Origin: DAORHV01 sp964448405
Lineage (GTDB): Bacteria; Patescibacteriota; Gracilibacteria; Peribacterales; Peribacteraceae
Assembly (NCBI GenBank): GCA_964448405.1
Contig: CAYUVW010000003.1
Span: forward strand, 1 to 64,000
Length of the DNA: 64,000 bases
Reading direction: 5' to 3'
In this document: one piece after another, positions 26,441-34,051 of the stretch
Layout: each line of letters starts with the position of its first letter
How positions within the stretch are numbered: the stretch's first letter is position 1
Translations under genes and position numbers: made by a program
Notes under the pieces: generated by a model
Databases searched by the model: none
Told to the model about the DNA's origin: nothing
What the model saw: only the letters and a program-made list of their open reading frames with translations

Positions 26441-28375
26441 GTGAAAACAGTTCACGAGTGGATGAAGAAGATTGCAAACGGGGAAAGCGCCGCACCGGTC
26501 GTACCTCAACAGCAACCCACGTCGGATTCGTCCGCCGTTCCACATCAGCCAAACCCGGTACAGAAATCGCCGCCCTCGGGGCAGCGCAACAACCACCAAG
26601 GTCAGCGCCACCACCAGGGGCAACGCGGCCCGCATCAGCCCCGCCAAGGCGGCGGCAATCAGGTGCCCAAGCAGCAAGTCCAGCCGCAGCGCGGCCCGGG
26701 CACCGGCAAAGGTCTGCGCCTCTATCCGCTCGGCGGATTCGAGGAAGTCGGTCGTAACTGCTTCGTCGTCGATGTCGACGGCGACCTCTATATCATCGAC
26801 TTGGGACTGCAGTTTCCCGAGGAAGATATGCCGGGTATCGATTACCTGATCCCCGACGTCTCGTCTCTGCGCGGAAAAGAAAGCCGTATTAAAGCGGTGC
26901 TCTTCACGCACGGTCACTTGGACCACATCGGCGCCGCGCAGCACTTGCTGCCCACGCTGCACTTCCCGCCCTGCTACGGCACCAAGCTCACCATGGGCTT
27001 CGTCCGCAAGCGTTTGGACGAGGAGAAGCTGACTACCAAAGTCCGCCTCAACATCGCCGAATTCGGCAAGCAGATCCAAATCGGCAAAGTGTCGGTGGAA
27101 TTCCTGCGCGTCACGCACTCCATTCCGGACTCTGCCGCAATCGCGCTGCACACTCCCTACGGAACAATCGTGCACACCGGCGACTTTAAGTTCGACCTCA
27201 CGCCCATGAACGAGCCGCCCGCTGACTTCCAGCGCTTGGCCGAATTGGGTGAAAAGGGAGTGCTGGCGATTATCGCCGACTCCACGAACGCCACCAAGCC
27301 CGGCAACTCGCTGAGCGAAAAGGTGATCTCCGAGACGCTCTACAACCTGATGCGCGACGCCAAGGGACGCCTGGTCATTTCGACCTTCAGCTCTCTCTTG
27401 AACCGTCTGGCACAGGTCATCGAACACGCCAAGGCACTCAACCGTAAGGTGTACGTCTCCGGCCGCTCCATGGAGCAAAACATCGAGATCGCCACCAACT
27501 TGGGCTACATCCAGGTTCCGCGCGGCCTCATCCGCAAAGTCGGACCCGGCATGGAAAAAATCCCGGACCGTGAAGTCGTGATTCTCACGACCGGATCCCA
27601 GGGTGAAGAGCGCGCCAGCTTGGCTCGCATGGGCCTTGGCATTCATCAGCACGTCCGCGTGAAGAAGGGCGACACCGTCATCTTGAGCAGCAACCCCATT
27701 CTCGGCAACGAGCGTGCTGTCGCCAAGGTGGTGAACAACTTGAACCTACTCGGTGCGAAAGTGCTCACCAACCAGGAGTTGGCCCTGCACACCACCGGTC
27801 ACGGCTACCAGAACGACATCTTGCTCATGCACCGTCTGGTGCGCGCCAAGCACGTCATTCCGGAACACGGCGAACCGTACATGCGCGCCGCCCACGGCGA
27901 CCTGGCCCGTTCGATCGGCTACCTGGATAACCAAATTCACCTCATGGTGAACGGCGAAATCCTGGAGTTCGACGCACAGGGCAACGCTCGGCGCTCTAAA
28001 GCCAAGCTCCCCGCCAACGACATCATCATCGACGGTCGCGGCACGGGAGGAGGCGACGGACAGCGTATTTTGGACGACCGCCGCATTATGAGTAATGCCG
28101 GCATCTTCGTCGTCACGCTCAAGGTCTACGCCGAATCCATGCGTTTGGTTTCCGATCCGCTGCTCTTGTCCCGTGGACTTATCTACGGTTCCGAGCAAAC
28201 GGCAATCAACCAAGAAGCCATTGCCTGCATTCGCAAAGCATACGAAGAAGCACTCGCACGGGGCGAGAAAAACATGAACAACTTGAAGCGTGAAGTGAAT
28301 GGAGCATTGTTCCACCTCTTCCGCCGCAAGCTCGACCGCGAACCGATGATCATGCCGATCATCATCGAGGTCTAA
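26441..28375 (+). CDS. rnj: ribonuclease J
   Basis: 644 residues from GTG 26441; an ATG at 26462 is the alternative. RNase J combines 5'-3' exo- and endoribonuclease activity in mRNA decay and rRNA maturation. The N-terminal 85 residues are a low-complexity Gln/His/Pro-rich extension (NNHQGQRHHQGQRGPHQPRQ). The metallo-beta-lactamase core starts RLYPLGGFEEVGRNCFVV, with the metal site FTHGHLDHIGA near 157, VHTGDFKFD near 250, and the beta-CASP region with TTGSQGEE and HTTGHGY. The C-terminal domain ends IIIEV. The extension could bind RNA or partner proteins. The gene ends at a hairpin beside an assembly gap. Confidence 0.96.
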   Translation: MKTVHEWMKKIANGESAAPVVPQQQPTSDSSAVPHQPNPVQKSPPSGQRNNHQGQRHHQGQRGPHQPRQGGGNQVPKQQVQPQRGPGTGKGLRLYPLGGFEEVGRNCFVVDVDGDLYIIDLGLQFPEEDMPGIDYLIPDVSSLRGKESRIKAVLFTHGHLDHIGAAQHLLPTLHFPPCYGTKLTMGFVRKRLDEEKLTTKVRLNIAEFGKQIQIGKVSVEFLRVTHSIPDSAAIALHTPYGTIVHTGDFKFDLTPMNEPPADFQRLAELGEKGVLAIIADSTNATKPGNSLSEKVISETLYNLMRDAKGRLVISTFSSLLNRLAQVIEHAKALNRKVYVSGRSMEQNIEIATNLGYIQVPRGLIRKVGPGMEKIPDREVVILTTGSQGEERASLARMGLGIHQHVRVKKGDTVILSSNPILGNERAVAKVVNNLNLLGAKVLTNQELALHTTGHGYQNDILLMHRLVRAKHVIPEHGEPYMRAAHGDLARSIGYLDNQIHLMVNGEILEFDAQGNARRSKAKLPANDIIIDGRGTGGGDGQRILDDRRIMSNAGIFVVTLKVYAESMRLVSDPLLLSRGLIYGSEQTAINQEAIACIRKAYEEALARGEKNMNNLKREVNGALFHLFRRKLDREPMIMPIIIEV

Positions 28376-28379
28376 GTAT

Positions 28380-28420
28380 TCCAAGGAACCCAGCGGTCTC
28401 CTTGGACTCTTTGGTTTCTT
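28380..28420 (+). terminator. probable rnj terminator
   Basis: TCCAAGGA/TCCTTGGA (28380-28387 with 28399-28406), an 8-bp stem with an 11-nt loop, followed by the T-rich CTCTTTGGTTTCTTT. It starts 5 nt after the rnj stop. Confidence 0.6.
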
Positions 28421-28443
28421 TGGAATCTTTCCCAGGAAAACAT
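28389..28443 (+). repeat. 55-bp direct repeat, copy 1 (left of gap)
   Basis: Identical over 55 bp to 28544-28598. The two copies abut the two ends of the N run. A duplicated contig end is the simplest explanation. Confidence 0.9.
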
Positions 28444-28543
28444 NNNNNNNNNNNNNNNNNNNNNNNNNNNNNNNNNNNNNNNNNNNNNNNNNNNNNNNNN
28501 NNNNNNNNNNNNNNNNNNNNNNNNNNNNNNNNNNNNNNNNNNN
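28444..28543. other. assembly gap (100 N)
   Basis: Exactly 100 undetermined bases, the usual nominal gap length. Because both flanks carry the same 55 bp, the true gap may be zero or negative. Confidence 0.95.
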
Positions 28544-28598
28544 CCCAGCGGTCTCCTTGGACTCTTTGGTTTCTTTGGAATCTTTCCCAGGAAAACAT
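28544..28598 (+). repeat. 55-bp direct repeat, copy 2 (right of gap)
   Basis: Identical to 28389-28443, including the CTTTGG-rich stretch and the terminal AAAACAT. Confidence 0.9.
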
Positions 28599-28620
28599 AT
28601 CGAAATCCCGCACTCTGTCA

Positions 28621-28629
28621 TGGTAGTGT
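28621..28629 (+). promoter_or_regulatory. extended -10 for HAD gene
   Basis: TGG-TAGTGT ends 9 nt before the ATG at 28639. Confidence 0.4.
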
Positions 28630-28638
28630 TCAGCGCCC

Positions 28639-29277
28639 ATGAACTACGACGCCATTCTCTTCGACCTCGACGGCACGCTGGTGGATACAATCGATCTGTA
28701 CAAAGACGCGTGTTTGGCGGCTCTCGGCGGCGCAGGACTGAAGTTCACTGAAGAGGACTTCGTACGGATGTACCCCACCGGCTGCTCGTTCAACGAGTGG
28801 ATTCTGCACGGCGGCGGCAAGCCGGAACAGGTGCAGGAATTGCGTGATGTCCGCGACAACGCGTACTGCGACTTATTGCGTGCACATAGCGTGTTTTTGG
28901 ACGGTGCCGAGAACCTGCTCACCAGCTTGGCCGGACGACCGATGGCGATCGTGACCGGTTCCTGGAAACGCTACGTGGACGCCATTGATGAAAAATTACA
29001 GGTGAGTAATCGCGTCGGACATCTGGTGACGGCCGATGACATGGGTGATTTTCATAAGCCGCACCCACACGGATTACTCTTGGCTGCCGACAGCATTGGC
29101 GTAGACCCGACCAAGTGCCTGTATGTCGGTGACCAAATGTTCGACGTCGGCGCATCCAGGGCGGCCGGTATGAAGAGCTGCTGCATCATCAGCCGCCATA
29201 CTCCAACACAAGCCGTACAAGAGGCGGATATGGTCGTGCGCTCGCTGCCCGAACTGCTGAGCGTATTACACGCATAA
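28639..29277 (+). CDS. HAD-superfamily phosphatase (phosphoglycolate phosphatase-like)
   Basis: 212 residues. Motif I ILFDLDGTLVDT (Asp nucleophile and general acid, about 6-17), motif II IVTGSWK near 102, Lys of motif III in DFHKPHPHGL near 138, motif IV CLYVGDQMFDVGASRAAGM (about 156-174). A helical cap lies between motifs I and II, as in the Gph/beta-phosphoglucomutase group. The substrate cannot be inferred. It stands alone, 40 nt after the gap-flanking repeat. Confidence 0.92.
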   Translation: MNYDAILFDLDGTLVDTIDLYKDACLAALGGAGLKFTEEDFVRMYPTGCSFNEWILHGGGKPEQVQELRDVRDNAYCDLLRAHSVFLDGAENLLTSLAGRPMAIVTGSWKRYVDAIDEKLQVSNRVGHLVTADDMGDFHKPHPHGLLLAADSIGVDPTKCLYVGDQMFDVGASRAAGMKSCCIISRHTPTQAVQEADMVVRSLPELLSVLHA

Positions 29278-29299
29278 CGTTCCGTAGAACGGCGAACTG

Positions 29300-29308
29300 T
29301 GGTATACT
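29300..29308 (+). promoter_or_regulatory. extended -10 for the 29333 gene
   Basis: TGG-TATACT within TGTGGTATACTG; 24 nt before the ATG. The same TGTGGTATACTG occurs before the LPQSG protein gene at 35.6 kb. Confidence 0.55.
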
Positions 29309-29332
29309 GAATGGAAAAATTCACACCAACCT

Positions 29333-30055
29333 ATGTTTAATGTTCCCGGTCTTGGAAGCAGCCAACCTGAGGTAAAAACGAAAGCAGAGGCTGCAACAAA
29401 AGCCGCGGCGGAAACGCCGACAAAGCAGGCGCATGCCGGTGTAAAACAGGCATTGAGCGAAGCATTCGCACGACCGGTTGCAGATACGGATATTTCCGTA
29501 ACCGACAATCGCGGAAAGTTCCGCATTATCATTTCTCCGTCGGTACTACCCGCCAAGCGCTATATGACTGTTTTCGGCATGCAATTGCCGTTTCAACAGC
29601 GACAAACGGGCGCCGTGGACGCCGCACTGGCCAACGTGAACGTAGGAGCGAAACGCCGAATTTTTCTGCGCATGTTCCCTGAGCGCAAGAATAGCCTTCA
29701 TGCCAGCAAGACGTTCCAAAATGAAGAGGCGCTGGCGCGTTTCGTTCTGGATTGTAAGCAGCGACTCGGCAACCAACCGCTGGATGCCGAAACGAAGGCA
29801 AAGGCAGAGACCGATGCGAAGGTAAAGCGCGAAGTGGAAACGAAAACCACCGCGACTCCTCCGGTGGGTGGCGTAGCCGCTGGTGGACCGGGCGGCCTGC
29901 CTGGGATGCCAGGAGGACTACCTGTGACCCCGCCGAGTGCTCCGCCGTCGCGCGGGCCGGGCGGAATACCGGGAATGCCAGACCTTGGCGGACCAGTGCC
30001 CAGTGCGACTGGACGCGGACCTGGGGTGCCGCCCGTCTCTGGTATGGCGGCTTAA
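29333..30055 (+). CDS. hypothetical protein with Gly/Pro-rich tail
   Basis: 240 residues. An Ala/Lys-rich N-terminal segment (about 10-45) precedes a compact domain (about 45-145) with RGKFRIIISPSVLPAKRYMT and a basic stretch GAKRRIFLRMFPERKN. A charged Lys/Glu linker (AKAETDAKVKREVETK) follows, and the last 70 residues are low-complexity, rich in GGxPGMP-like units (about 178-235). No signal peptide. No family recognised. Its TAA stop shares the palindrome TTAA with the convergent pyrC stop, a 4-bp overlap. Confidence 0.65.
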   Translation: MFNVPGLGSSQPEVKTKAEAATKAAAETPTKQAHAGVKQALSEAFARPVADTDISVTDNRGKFRIIISPSVLPAKRYMTVFGMQLPFQQRQTGAVDAALANVNVGAKRRIFLRMFPERKNSLHASKTFQNEEALARFVLDCKQRLGNQPLDAETKAKAETDAKVKREVETKTTATPPVGGVAAGGPGGLPGMPGGLPVTPPSAPPSRGPGGIPGMPDLGGPVPSATGRGPGVPPVSGMAA

Positions 30056-31362
30056 GCCAGGCGCCGCACAACTTTCCCGGTGACCTTCCATCCTTCGAAC
30101 GGCGTCCATTTGCACTTGGATTGCAGCTCCTCGGCACGGATGGTCCATGACACGGCCGGATCGACCACGATAAGGTCGACGGCGTTCTTTTCGGCGATGG
30201 CGTTCTTGCCAAGCTTGAAGATGCGGTTGGGGTTCGTGTGACAGAGCCTGACGATGTCCGCGGCGGTGAGACTTGGTAGCGTGGCGGGTTTTTTGGACGT
30301 GGGATGCGGCCACTTCCCCGCCGCGACGGTGAGCAAGAGCGGCAACATGGTTTCTACTCCCGGAACGCCGCTGGCAGACTGCAATCCTTTTGTTTTTTCT
30401 TCGAGCGTGTGCGGCGCATGGTCGGTGGCGATGCAGTCCACCGTGCCGTCGGCGATGCCGGCCCACAGCGCATCGCGATGCTCGGAGGTGCGAATGGGCG
30501 GATTCATCTTCACTTTGGCCTGCAGTGTTTCGTAGTCGTCCGTGGTAAGGAAAAGATGATGCGGAGCCACTTCGCAGGTGACCGGCAGACCCTCTTTTTT
30601 CGCGGCAGCAACCAATGCGATGCCCTGCTTGGTGGACAAGTGCGCAATGTGCAACGGGGTACCGATCTTGCGGGTCAGGCCAACCGCGTACGCAATGGAC
30701 TTCGCTTCGGATTCGGCCGGACGCATGTCTGTGTGTGCCGCTACCAACGTAGACGTGTTCTGCTTGGCTGCCTCGGCGTTCATGTCGGGGTCTTCGCAAT
30801 GCGCGATGAGCGGAATGCCCAAGTCTTTGCACGCCTGGAAAATATCCTCGACGATGCCACCATCGACTTTTTGATTCCCCGTGGAATGATCCAAGTACAA
30901 CTTTACGCCGCAGCATTGTTTCTTCAGTCGGCGCAGCTCATCGGACTCGCCGGTCCACAGCTCGCGTAACGTGAACAAGTGCGCTTCTTCGGTAACGCCG
31001 AAGTAGAAGCGCAGATCACAATCTTCAATGGCCCAAGAGCGACGCACCTTGTCTGCCAGTGCCGCCACCGTGACTGTGGGCGGGTTCGTATTCGGCATTT
31101 CACAAACCGTCGTGACGCCGCCGGCAACGGCGGAGCTTGCTTCGGTGCGCATGGTGGCTTTGTGCTCGAACCCCGGCTCGCGGAAATGCACATGGCAGTC
31201 GATGAGCCCCGGCAGCACCCATTTGCCAGATGCATCGACCGTTTCGTCATCCTTGGATGTCTCCAGACCGGCGCCGATTTTGGCGACCACTCCGCCCGCC
31301 AGGAGCAGGTCGGCTGCGGTTTGACCGGCGGGAAGAATCACTGTGGCGTTACGGATGAGCAT
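30052..31362 (-). CDS. pyrC: dihydroorotase (class I)
   Basis: 436 residues. Converts carbamoyl-aspartate to dihydroorotate. Metal ligands: HxH in DCHVHFREPGFEHK (about 58-71), the probable carbamylated Lys in GVKLYLDHSTGN (about 152-163), His in LIAHCEDPD and HIAHLSTKQG, and the catalytic Asp in IATDHAPHT. The bacterial class I length and EMPNTNPPT motif fit. The start at 31362 was chosen because the amidohydrolase fold begins LIRNATVILPAGQ; the leader is pyrimidine-rich after TATCAT. Of the pathway, only pyrB (32.6 kb) is also in the window. Confidence 0.95.
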   Translation of the reverse strand: MLIRNATVILPAGQTAADLLLAGGVVAKIGAGLETSKDDETVDASGKWVLPGLIDCHVHFREPGFEHKATMRTEASSAVAGGVTTVCEMPNTNPPTVTVAALADKVRRSWAIEDCDLRFYFGVTEEAHLFTLRELWTGESDELRRLKKQCCGVKLYLDHSTGNQKVDGGIVEDIFQACKDLGIPLIAHCEDPDMNAEAAKQNTSTLVAAHTDMRPAESEAKSIAYAVGLTRKIGTPLHIAHLSTKQGIALVAAAKKEGLPVTCEVAPHHLFLTTDDYETLQAKVKMNPPIRTSEHRDALWAGIADGTVDCIATDHAPHTLEEKTKGLQSASGVPGVETMLPLLLTVAAGKWPHPTSKKPATLPSLTAADIVRLCHTNPNRIFKLGKNAIAEKNAVDLIVVDPAVSWTIRAEELQSKCKWTPFEGWKVTGKVVRRLA

Positions 31363-31421
31363 GTTGCGCGAAGAAAGAGAATGCGAGCATGATACAGCAT
31401 CACGCTCTTCCCCCGCTCCGC

Positions 31422-31847
31422 ATGATGCCCAAGCCGCCACTCGCACGGTACGCAGACTGGACCCTGCTCCTACTCCGCGTCTCGGTAGGCGCCACGTTCA
31501 TCGGCCACGGCATGATGAAATGGGGCATGCTCAATGCCCCCGCGGGCGACGCGATGTCGCTCATCATGAAAATTCTGGCCATTGTGGAGCCCATCACCGG
31601 CGTCATGGTGATTTGTGGCGTGGCGGTCGAAGTAGCGGCGGTAGCACTGGTGGTGGCCATGGCGGGCGCGGTTGCGTCGAAATTTTCCGCAGGCGGTGGA
31701 TTCATCGGCAAGAACGCTTGGGAATTTGAAATGTTGCTCCTGCTTTGCAACCTAGTATTGCTCTCCACTGGGCCTGGACGCTTTTCGCTGGATGCCGTCC
31801 TGACGCGCGAAGAGCGCCACTGGTGGCAGTTCTGGAAGAAGAGCTGA
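31422..31847 (+). CDS. DoxX-family membrane protein
   Basis: 141 residues from ATG 31422 (a second ATG follows immediately). Four membrane helices with the DoxX pattern: LLLLRVSVGATFIGHGMMKW (about 14-33), MKILAIVEPITGVMVICGV and a Gly-rich helix 3. DoxX proteins are quinone-pool or redox-associated membrane subunits of uncertain function. A short charged tail REERHWWQFWKK ends the protein. It is divergent from pyrC, with overlapping promoter sequences near 31390, and convergent with the TSUP gene. Confidence 0.85.
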   Translation: MMPKPPLARYADWTLLLLRVSVGATFIGHGMMKWGMLNAPAGDAMSLIMKILAIVEPITGVMVICGVAVEVAAVALVVAMAGAVASKFSAGGGFIGKNAWEFEMLLLLCNLVLLSTGPGRFSLDAVLTREERHWWQFWKKS

Positions 31848-31853
31848 TCCGCA

Positions 31854-32591
31854 TTACGGGAAGAACAACAGCTTCACGCCACCCACAATGAGAATGCCGG
31901 CCTGCAGCAATTCGAATGTGCGTAGCGGGCAATATTTCAACAACTTTTTGCCGAGCGCCACGCTCAGGAACAACGTGGGAATGAGTAGTAGGAACAACTG
32001 TGTGATCTCCGGCGTCCATGCGATGCCGTACGTATACGGCACGAGCTTGGCCAGGTTCATGGGTAGCGCAATGACCGTGGAAGTGCCGATGAAATCGTTC
32101 TTGCGCAGGCCCATGCTCATTAGCGCCGGCGCCCGGATGAGCGCTGCGTTGCCGACGATGCCCCCCAGGAATCCGTTGAACGCGCCGAGCGGCAGCAACA
32201 AGGCCGGCGTGGGTGAAGTAATTTTGGGAATCTTGGGCAGTGGAAACGCCTCCATGAAACCCATGGCCAAAATAATGAGCCCGACGGTGATTTCCAATGC
32301 GCGCGGCGGCACCCAGAACAGCAGCATGCCTCCGGCGAAACTGGCCGGGATGCCGAGTGCGCAATACCAAAGCGCAATGTCCCAACGCACGTGGCCGCGA
32401 AAATGAAACAATTTGGCCAGCTGGATGGCGGTACCCAGCATCGCACTGAGCGCCACGCTCTGCTGGATGGGAAAACCCAACATGCTGAGTGTTACGAGCG
32501 TGATGACCGAGAGTCCGCCGCCGGCAACCGCCGAAAAAACACCGCCCGCCGCCATAATCGGCAGGGCGATTAGGAGGAGGTGGGAATTCAT
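31854..32591 (-). CDS. TSUP-family (TauE/SafE) membrane transporter
   Basis: 245 residues, about eight membrane helices. The family's paired Gly-rich motifs are visible: AAGGVFSAVAGGGLSVITLV (about 14-33) and, in the second half, LGAFNGFLGGIVGNAALIRA. TSUP members export or import sulfite, sulfonates, acetate or other small anions; the substrate is not readable. The ATG overlaps the pyrB stop by 4 nt (ATGA), so the gene is translationally coupled to pyrB. Confidence 0.88.
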   Translation of the reverse strand: MNSHLLLIALPIMAAGGVFSAVAGGGLSVITLVTLSMLGFPIQQSVALSAMLGTAIQLAKLFHFRGHVRWDIALWYCALGIPASFAGGMLLFWVPPRALEITVGLIILAMGFMEAFPLPKIPKITSPTPALLLPLGAFNGFLGGIVGNAALIRAPALMSMGLRKNDFIGTSTVIALPMNLAKLVPYTYGIAWTPEITQLFLLLIPTLFLSVALGKKLLKYCPLRTFELLQAGILIVGGVKLLFFP

Positions 32592-33505
32592 GCTTTTCCG
32601 AGAAGCATTGCGAGGAGCGCCATGCGTACCGGCACACCGTTGCTTGCCTGGCGGAAGTAGCCGGCATTCGGCAAGGCATCGACGTCGGTGGCAATTTCCC
32701 CAACGCGCGGCAACGGATGCAATACCGTCGCTTTGCTGCCTTTGAGTGTGTCGGCAGTCAGAATGTATTTCAGTTTCAGGCGCTCATATTCGCTCTTGTC
32801 GGCAAAGCGCTCCTGCTGAACGCGCGTCATGTAGATGATGTCGGCACCGACACCGTTTGCAATATCGTCGGTTTCTTGGAACGCAATCTTCTTCTCTTGC
32901 AGGAAGCTGGTGACTTTCTCCGGCATCGTGAGCTCCTTGGGTGAAATGAGTGTGAACTTCACATCCTTATAGAGACCCAACAAATAGCTGAGCGAATGCA
33001 CCGTGCGGCCGTACCGCAGATCACCGACCATCGCGATATGAATGCCGTCGACCTTGCCGCGCTCTTTCTGAATCGTATACAAGTCCAAGAGCGCCTGCGT
33101 GGGGTGTTGTCCTGGGCCGTCGCCAGCATTGATGAATGGCACGCTGGCAACTGCAGCGGCTTGATCGGCACTGCCCTGCTGCGGATGGCGCATGGCGATG
33201 ATGTCTGAGTACGCGCTGGCCATGCGGATGGTGTCCTCGATTGTCTCTCCCTTATACAGCGAGCTGAACTGCACCCCCTCGGCCGTGATTACCGATCCAC
33301 CGAGCCGCTGCATGGCGGACTCGAAGCTGAGGCGCGTACGTGTAGACGGCTCGTAGAACAACGCTGCGAGAATTTTTCCTTTCAGCAAATCGCTGCCGCC
33401 CTTGGCGCGAATCTTCGCCATGTCTTCGGCAACCGATAAAATCGCGTCCGTGTCGGCTCGGGAGAGCTGCTTGGTGGACGTGAGATGTTTGAAGTTGAAG
33501 GCCAT
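32588..33505 (-). CDS. pyrB: aspartate carbamoyltransferase catalytic subunit
   Basis: 305 residues, normal length. Condenses carbamoyl phosphate and aspartate. Carbamoyl-phosphate site FYEPSTRTRLSFESAMQRLG (about 52-71), MRHPQQGSADQAA near 105, the HPTQALLDLYTI motif near 135, and the aspartate-side DPLPRVG equivalent LHPLPRVGEIATDVD near 265. The start at 33505 matches the usual N-terminus. No regulatory subunit pyrI is adjacent; the TSUP gene overlaps its end instead. Confidence 0.97.
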   Translation of the reverse strand: MAFNFKHLTSTKQLSRADTDAILSVAEDMAKIRAKGGSDLLKGKILAALFYEPSTRTRLSFESAMQRLGGSVITAEGVQFSSLYKGETIEDTIRMASAYSDIIAMRHPQQGSADQAAAVASVPFINAGDGPGQHPTQALLDLYTIQKERGKVDGIHIAMVGDLRYGRTVHSLSYLLGLYKDVKFTLISPKELTMPEKVTSFLQEKKIAFQETDDIANGVGADIIYMTRVQQERFADKSEYERLKLKYILTADTLKGSKATVLHPLPRVGEIATDVDALPNAGYFRQASNGVPVRMALLAMLLGKA

Positions 33506-33566
33506 TCGGTTCACTCGGACGATACGAAGGTACCGACGCAATGTCAATGATCCATGACTGATTTCC

Positions 33567-33593
33567 AGAAAAAACGGCCGCACTCGCGGCCGT
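33567..33593 (-). terminator. intrinsic terminator for the 33630 gene
   Basis: On the minus strand ACGGCCGC-GAGT-GCGGCCGT (8-bp stem, 4-nt loop) followed by TTTTTT. It separates this gene from pyrB. Confidence 0.85.
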
Positions 33594-33629
33594 GGTTCTC
33601 CTGGGCCTCGTAGTCTGGATGAGCAGTAC

Positions 33630-33914
33630 TTACTGCAGTTGGATATCGTCGGCAGAAGGCGGATCGAACACTCCGTCATCCGGCTGCACCGGCTGCCCGA
33701 TGCTCGGCAGCTCGCCCCAAGTAACGTCCTCTGCATCGACACCGGGTTGACCCAGAAGATCTTCCAATCTCTCGGTCGCCTCGTCGGAAACCTGCTGAGG
33801 CTGTACGGACACATCCGGCTTGGCGGGGAGGACTTGGCGTTCCGGCTGGAGCTCAACATCGGGAAAGTCGAAAGCAAAGCCTTCGCCGTCGCCGTTCATG
33901 GAATTCATCGGCAT
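33630..33914 (-). CDS. small acidic protein, unknown
   Basis: 94 residues from ATG 33914 (MPMNSMNGDGEGFAFDFPD). Strongly acidic and Pro/Gln-rich, with no hydrophobic segment, probably intrinsically disordered apart from the helical segment DEATERLEDLLGQPG (about 45-59). No family recognised. The leader TTTCTTCCCCCACTACACC is pyrimidine-rich. It is flanked by its own terminator and is divergent from the flippase gene. Confidence 0.55.
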   Translation of the reverse strand: MPMNSMNGDGEGFAFDFPDVELQPERQVLPAKPDVSVQPQQVSDEATERLEDLLGQPGVDAEDVTWGELPSIGQPVQPDDGVFDPPSADDIQLQ

Positions 33915-34037
33915 GGTGTAGTGGGGGAAGAAAGTACTGACCTCAGTATCGCCATGGCGCGGGACTTCACAATGCTTCAATGGTCTAATATTATTACTTT
34001 TCTCCTATAGCGTTAAAAATAGGCCTCATTCATGCGC

Positions 34038-34043
34038 TACACT
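34038..34043 (+). promoter_or_regulatory. -10 element for the flippase gene
   Basis: TACACT ends 8 nt before the ATG at 34052. Confidence 0.4.
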
Positions 34044-34051
34044 GCCGCTGC

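Noticed and set aside
26438..27652. 404-codon open frame antisense to RNase J
   Set aside because: Fully opposite the RNase J core; composition is that of a reverse-frame shadow.
28389..28598. CRISPR-like repeat pair
   Set aside because: Only two copies, positioned exactly at the contig ends, no spacer structure and no cas genes.
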